Source: an uncultured Dechloromonas sp.
Lineage (GTDB): Bacteria; Pseudomonadota; Gammaproteobacteria; Burkholderiales; Rhodocyclaceae
Reading direction: 5' to 3'
Length of the DNA: 16,581 nucleotides
Assembly (NCBI GenBank): GCA_946477505.1
Contig: CAMKYP010000026.1
Span: forward strand, 1 to 16,581
Shown here: one piece after another, positions 12,773 through 16,581 of the stretch
Layout: each line of letters starts with the position of its first letter
Numbering within the stretch: the first letter of the stretch is position 1
Notes under the pieces: model-generated
Database searches by the model: none
The model's input: the letters and a program-made list of their open reading frames with translations, nothing else
Told to the model about the DNA's origin: nothing
Made by a program: the position numbers and the translations under genes

Positions 12773-13306
12773 ATGCCTTTTATTCACCCCATCAATCCTG
12801 CAAACGCCAATCCCGAGGTAGCCAGCACGCTTTCCGCCGTCAAAGGCAAATTGGGCATGGTTCCCAATCTCTTTGCCACGCTTGCCCACGCACCGACGGT
12901 GCTGAAGGGTTATCTGGGTCTCGCCGACACGCTCGGCGGTGGGCGCCTGACGTCGGCTCAACGGGAAATCATTGCACTGGCCGTCGGTCAAGCCAATGCC
13001 TGCCAATATTGCCTGAGCGCGCATACCCTGCTTGGTCAGGGCGCCGGCCTCAATGCGAACGATATCGCCCAGGCTCGCAACGGCAATGCCGCGACCCGGC
13101 TGGATGCGGCACTTGCCGGATTGGCCAGGAAGCTGACGGAACAACGCGGCATGCTGGAGTCGTCCGATCTGGAAGCGTATCGCCATGCCGGCGTCGATGA
13201 CGGGCTGATGCTGGAAGTGGTGGCGGCAGTCGCCCTGAACACACTGACCAACTACGCCAATCACGTCGCAGGTACCGAAGTCGATTTTCCGGCCGTCAAG
13301 GTCTAG
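12773..13306 (+). CDS. AhpD-like / carboxymuconolactone decarboxylase family protein
   Basis: A 177-residue all-helical protein. The peroxidase-type active-site motif is intact: Glu65, Cys77, Cys80 and His84 in EIIALAVGQANACQYCLSAH, which is the E-x11-C-x2-C-x3-H pattern of AhpD. Members reduce peroxides with a CxxC thiol pair regenerated by partner proteins, or act on related substrates. A role in resisting peroxide, nitrosative or electrophile stress is inference. AGGAG lies six bases before ATG 12773. It leads a probable two-gene unit with the cytochrome P460 gene 73 bp downstream, and is divergent from the AraC regulator. True 4-carboxymuconolactone decarboxylation is unlikely because no protocatechuate pathway gene is near and the CxxC motif is present. 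Confidence 0.9.
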   Translation: MPFIHPINPANANPEVASTLSAVKGKLGMVPNLFATLAHAPTVLKGYLGLADTLGGGRLTSAQREIIALAVGQANACQYCLSAHTLLGQGAGLNANDIAQARNGNAATRLDAALAGLARKLTEQRGMLESSDLEAYRHAGVDDGLMLEVVAAVALNTLTNYANHVAGTEVDFPAVKV

Positions 13307-13318
13307 TCCTGCCGCATT

Positions 13319-13351
13319 GTCGGAAACGCCTCCCTCAATGGCGTTTCCGAC
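13319..13351 (+). repeat. Perfect 12-bp inverted repeat between AhpD-like and P460 genes
   Basis: GTCGGAAACGCC (13319-13330), a 9-base spacer, and GGCGTTTCCGAC (13340-13351) match without mismatch. In RNA this is a stable hairpin starting 12 bases after the AhpD stop codon and ending 28 bases before the P460 start. There is no T tract, so it is a poor terminator. It may protect or process the mRNA, or adjust the ratio of the two proteins. Confidence 0.75.
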
Positions 13352-13379
13352 GGGAAACCGAGGTAAAAGGAGCGTAACC

Positions 13380-13925
13380 ATGAAAACAAAACTCGTCATT
13401 GCAGCAATCGCGTCGACACTCGCCATGCCATTGCTGGCAGCAGATTCATTCTCACCCTACGTCGATGGCAAGGGCCAGATCAATCTGCCCAAAAACTTTC
13501 GCAGCGACTTCGTCCACCTTGGCTCGTGGGCGGTTACCGACGATAAATCGGCAGCGCGCGGCTTCCACGATGTCTACACGGAACGCAAATCACTGGATCA
13601 CTACCGCAAAACCGGGGTATTTCCGGATGGAGCAACCTTGGTCAAGGAAATCCGCAAGCTGGAAACCGGCCCCCTGACCACGGGCAACCCGGTACATTGG
13701 GCGGGTGAGCCGGCGGTATGGTTCGTCATGATCAAGGACGGGAAAGGGCGTTTCCCGGGCAATCCGCTCTGGGAGGACGGCTGGGGCTGGGCCATGTACA
13801 AGGCGGACGATCCGCGGAAAAACGCAGCCACCAGCTACAAGGCAGATTGCCAGGCCTGTCACATTCCTGCCGCGCAGACCGACCGGGTATTTGTCCAAGG
13901 CTACCCACTGCTGAAAAAACAATAA
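13380..13925 (+). CDS. Cytochrome P460 family protein (periplasmic c-type haem protein)
   Basis: A 181-residue exported protein. Residues 1-20 form a signal peptide (MKTKLVIAAIASTLAMPLLA, cleavage near LLA-AD). The mature domain shows the P460 pattern: GSW.V near 48-52, FPDGATLVKEI (81-91), MYKADD (139-144) and the haem-attachment site CQACH (157-161), followed by DRVFVQGYPLLK. P460 proteins include hydroxylamine- or NO-handling cytochromes and cytochrome c'-beta proteins. The special lysine-haem crosslink of true P460 cannot be confirmed from sequence alone. AAGGAG seven to eight bases before ATG 13380 fixes the start. It is linked to the AhpD-like gene and the AraC regulator, which suggests a redox or nitrogen-oxide stress role (inference). 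Confidence 0.9.
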   Translation: MKTKLVIAAIASTLAMPLLAADSFSPYVDGKGQINLPKNFRSDFVHLGSWAVTDDKSAARGFHDVYTERKSLDHYRKTGVFPDGATLVKEIRKLETGPLTTGNPVHWAGEPAVWFVMIKDGKGRFPGNPLWEDGWGWAMYKADDPRKNAATSYKADCQACHIPAAQTDRVFVQGYPLLKKQ

Positions 13926-13937
13926 ATTTTCCTGTGC

Positions 13938-13971
13938 AAAAAAAGGGAGCGCTTTTGCGCTCCCTTTTTTT
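13938..13971. terminator. Bidirectional terminator between P460 and purL
   Basis: GGGAGCGC (13945-13952), loop TTTT, and GCGCTCCC (13957-13964) are flanked by seven A on the left and seven T on the right. It serves the plus-strand P460 gene and the minus-strand purL gene. Confidence 0.95.
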
Positions 13972-13984
13972 GCGACCAACTCGC

Positions 13985-16581
13985 TTAGCCCACCCAGCGG
14001 CGGGCGTTGCGGAACATGCGCATCCACGGTGAATCCTCGCCCCAGTTTTCCGGGTGCCAAGACATCTGCACGGTGCGGAAAACGCGTTCCGGGTGCGGCA
14101 TCATGATGGTGAAGCGGCCGTCGGCCGTGGTCACCGCCGTCAGACCGCCCGGCGAACCGTTCGGGTTGTACGGATAGACCTCGGTCGGCTCGCCCTTGTT
14201 GTCGACGTAGCGCACAGCTGACAGCACCTTGGACTGGTCGTCGGCGTTGTCGAACACCGCCCTGCCCTCGCCATGCGACACGACGATGGGCACTTGCGAG
14301 CCTTCCATGCCGCGGAAGAAGATCGACGGTGATTCCAAAATCTCGGCCATCACGAAACGGGCTTCGAACTGCTCGACCTTGTTACGGCGGAAAGCCGGCC
14401 AGTGCTCGGCGCCCGGGATGATCGACTTCAGCGCGCTCATCATCTGGCAGCCGTTGCAGACGCCCAGGGCGAAGGTATCCGGACGGTTGAAGAAGGCGGC
14501 GAACTCGTCGCGGCAGCCGTCATGCATCAGGATGGTCCGCGCCCAGCCGAGGCCGGCACCGAGCACGTCGCCGTAGGAGAAACCGCCGCAAGCGACGAGG
14601 CCCTTGAAGCCCTTGAGGCTGACGCGGCCGGCGAGGATGTCGCTCATATGCACGTCGACCGAGGCGAAGCCGGCGCGATCGAAGGCAGCGGCCATTTCAT
14701 AATGGCTGTTGACGCCCTGCTCGCGCAGGATGGCGACGCGCGGACGGCCGCTGACCTGGGCGTAGACCTTGGTGAAATCTTCCTGCGGATCGAACGTCAG
14801 CTTCGGCGTCAGGCCGGGGTCGGCGACGTCGAGGATGCGATCGAACTCCTGTTGAGCGCAGCTCGGGTTGTCGCGCATGGCCTGCATCTGGTAGCTGGTC
14901 TCCGACCAGGCACGCTGCAGGTCGACGCGCTTTTCGCGCAGCACGCGCTTGGCGTTGCGGGTGACGCGGATTTCGTCCCACTCATTAAGCGTACCGACGA
15001 AATGGTACGGCACGCCGCAGGCACGCAAGATGGGCGTGACCTTCTCGCGATCTTCACGGCGAATCTGGATCAGGGCGCCGAGTTCCTCGTTGAACAGGGC
15101 GCGGACGATATGCTCGAAATCACGGCCGGCCAGCAGGTCCGGACGCTTTTCGGCACCGTCCACATCGAGCGCGGCAGCATCGAAGCACAGGCCGTCGAGG
15201 TCGAGCGACACGCCGCGGCGGCTGGCGAAGGCCATTTCGCAGGCGGCAACGAACAGGCCGCCGTCCGAACGGTCATGGTAGGCGAGCAGCAGGCCGTCGC
15301 GGTTCAGTTGCTGCACGGCGTCGAACAGGCCCTTCAGCTTGGCGGGATCGTCGACGTCCGGTGCATCGCTACCGGTAGCGTTGTACACCTGGGCCAGTGC
15401 CGAGCCGCCGAGGCGGTTCTGGCCGAGATCAAGCAGCAGCAGTTCGGTTTCGCCCTGGTCCACGGCCAGTTGCGGCGTCTTGGTCTTGCGCACGTCGTTA
15501 ACAGCGGCAAACGAAGTCACGATCAGCGACAGCGGCGATACCACCTGCTTCTTCTCGCCCTGCTCTTCCCAGGCGGTGCGCATCGACAGCGAATCCTTGC
15601 CGACCGGGATCGAGACGCCGATCGCCTTGCACAGGCCAGAGACCGCCTCGACGGTGTCAAACAGGCGGGCATCCTCGCCCGGTACGCCGCAGGGTGCCAT
15701 CCAGTTGGCCGACAGCTTGACCTTGCCGAGATCGCCGATGTCGGCGGCAGCCAGGTTGGTCAGTGCCTCGCCGATGGCCATGCGGCCGGAAGCCGGGGCG
15801 TCGAACACGGCGAGCGGGGTGCGCTCACCCATCGCGAAGGCTTCGCCGAGGTAGCCCTGGTAACCCATCGTGGTCACGGCGACGTCGGCCACCGGCACCT
15901 GCCACGGGCCGACCATCTGGTCGCGGGCGGTCATGCCGCCAACGGAACGGTCGCCGATGGAGATCAGGAAGGTCTTGTCGGCGATGGTCGGCAGACGCAT
16001 CAGGCGATAGGCGGCATCCTTGAGTTCGATGGCGGTGGCGTCGAAGGACACGAAGGTTTCCGGCTGATGGGTCACGTCGCGGGTCATGCGCGGCGGCTTG
16101 CCGAGCAGCGCTTCCATTTCCATGTCGACCGGGTTGACGCCGAAATGGGCGTCGGTGACGGTCAGGTGGCCGTCGCCGGTCGCTTCGCCAACCACGGCAA
16201 ACGGGCAGCGCTCGCGCTCGCACATGGCCTGGAATTCGGCGATACGGTCGGCCGGGATGGCCAGCACGTAGCGTTCCTGCGATTCGTTGGACCAGATTTC
16301 GGCCGGCGACATGCCCGGCTCCTCGGTCGGCACCTTGCGCAGGTCGAACACGGCACCGACGCCACCCGAGTGGGCCAGTTCCGGCAGGGCGTTGGAGACG
16401 CCGCCGGCGCCAACGTCGTGCACCGACAGGATGGGATTGTTCTTGCCCATCTGCCAGCAGCGGTCGATAACTTCCTGCGCACGGCGCTGGATTTCCGGGT
16501 TGCCGCGCTGCACGGAGGCAAAGTCGAGGTCTTCGGCATTGACGCCGGCGGTCATCGAAGAGGCAGCGCCACCACCGAGGC
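13985..16581 (-). CDS. purL: Phosphoribosylformylglycinamidine synthase, single-chain PurL (5' end beyond window)
   Basis: The C-terminal 864 residues of the large FGAM synthase (about 1300 residues in proteobacteria) are present. The reading frame stays open to the right edge, where LGGGAASSM is the expected internal sequence. The enzyme makes FGAM from FGAR, glutamine and ATP in purine synthesis. Visible parts are the ATP-binding AIRS-like segment (HDVGAGGVSNALPELAHSGG), the second AIRS-like half (SIGDRSVGGMTARDQMVGPW, later VGKDSLSMRT) and the C-terminal class I glutaminase. The glutaminase nucleophile Cys is in GVCNGCQMM (codon at 14456-14458), and the His and Glu of the triad are in MMPHPERVF. 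No damage is seen. It ends just inside the bidirectional terminator, convergent with the P460 gene. Confidence 0.97.
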   Translation of the reverse strand, partial: LGGGAASSMTAGVNAEDLDFASVQRGNPEIQRRAQEVIDRCWQMGKNNPILSVHDVGAGGVSNALPELAHSGGVGAVFDLRKVPTEEPGMSPAEIWSNESQERYVLAIPADRIAEFQAMCERERCPFAVVGEATGDGHLTVTDAHFGVNPVDMEMEALLGKPPRMTRDVTHQPETFVSFDATAIELKDAAYRLMRLPTIADKTFLISIGDRSVGGMTARDQMVGPWQVPVADVAVTTMGYQGYLGEAFAMGERTPLAVFDAPASGRMAIGEALTNLAAADIGDLGKVKLSANWMAPCGVPGEDARLFDTVEAVSGLCKAIGVSIPVGKDSLSMRTAWEEQGEKKQVVSPLSLIVTSFAAVNDVRKTKTPQLAVDQGETELLLLDLGQNRLGGSALAQVYNATGSDAPDVDDPAKLKGLFDAVQQLNRDGLLLAYHDRSDGGLFVAACEMAFASRRGVSLDLDGLCFDAAALDVDGAEKRPDLLAGRDFEHIVRALFNEELGALIQIRREDREKVTPILRACGVPYHFVGTLNEWDEIRVTRNAKRVLREKRVDLQRAWSETSYQMQAMRDNPSCAQQEFDRILDVADPGLTPKLTFDPQEDFTKVYAQVSGRPRVAILREQGVNSHYEMAAAFDRAGFASVDVHMSDILAGRVSLKGFKGLVACGGFSYGDVLGAGLGWARTILMHDGCRDEFAAFFNRPDTFALGVCNGCQMMSALKSIIPGAEHWPAFRRNKVEQFEARFVMAEILESPSIFFRGMEGSQVPIVVSHGEGRAVFDNADDQSKVLSAVRYVDNKGEPTEVYPYNPNGSPGGLTAVTTADGRFTIMMPHPERVFRTVQMSWHPENWGEDSPWMRMFRNARRWVG

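Noticed and set aside
1..16581. tRNA or rRNA genes, CRISPR arrays, insertion sequences, phage or toxin-antitoxin genes
   Set aside because: I looked for characteristic arms, repeats, transposase motifs and paired small genes and saw none. The two small genes near 10.7 kb diverge and do not overlap as a toxin-antitoxin pair would.

Overview
The window looks like chromosomal DNA from a betaproteobacterium, most likely Rhodocyclales (Dechloromonas/Azonexus/Accumulibacter-like). This is inferred from the high GC content, the single-chain PurL, the PpiD-type chaperone, the NADH-dependent FabI closely resembling E. coli FabI, and the mix of DUF2917, MocR and chemoreceptor-zinc-binding proteins. It contains no rRNA, tRNA, CRISPR array, insertion sequence or phage gene that I could see. 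Both ends cut genes: an MFS transporter on the left and purL on the right.

Layout, left to right. (1) 1-1436: an MFS transporter fragment, divergent from a LysR regulator. (2) 1411-3209: a minus-strand pair, a hotdog thioesterase followed by a dGTP triphosphohydrolase (dgt). (3) 3301-5848: ETF-ubiquinone oxidoreductase, divergent from the thioesterase, then the enoyl-ACP reductase fabI with its own promoter and a bidirectional terminator. Thioesterase, ETF-QO and FabI together give this part an acyl-CoA/fatty-acid flavour. (4) 5921-6514: an AT-richer orphan gene for a probable exported protein. (5) 6640-8526: ppiD, a membrane-anchored periplasmic folding factor. (6) 8613-10547: a MocR-type (GntR/aminotransferase) regulator divergent from a DUF2917 protein. 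The gap between them is packed with inverted and direct repeats. (7) 10501-11035: a 70-aa gene (minus) and a 54-aa gene (plus), diverging from a short intergenic region that carries one excellent and one slightly degenerate LexA (SOS) box. (8) 11375-11719: a stand-alone CZB-like protein. (9) 11849-13925: an AraC regulator divergent from an AhpD/carboxymuconolactone-decarboxylase-like protein and a cytochrome P460-family c-type haem protein. A striking palindromic operator lies in the divergent gap and a perfect 12-bp hairpin lies between the two target genes. (10) 13985-end: the C-terminal two thirds of purL.

The most promising undescribed element is the SOS-box pair between the two tiny genes. 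The 70-aa protein ends in QPCLFD, which resembles the QxxLF beta-sliding-clamp-binding peptide. A small clamp-binding protein induced by DNA damage is therefore a concrete, testable hypothesis. The other regions mostly hold recognisable families. Their interest lies in the regulatory DNA, which repeatedly shows clean dyads between divergent regulator/target pairs.
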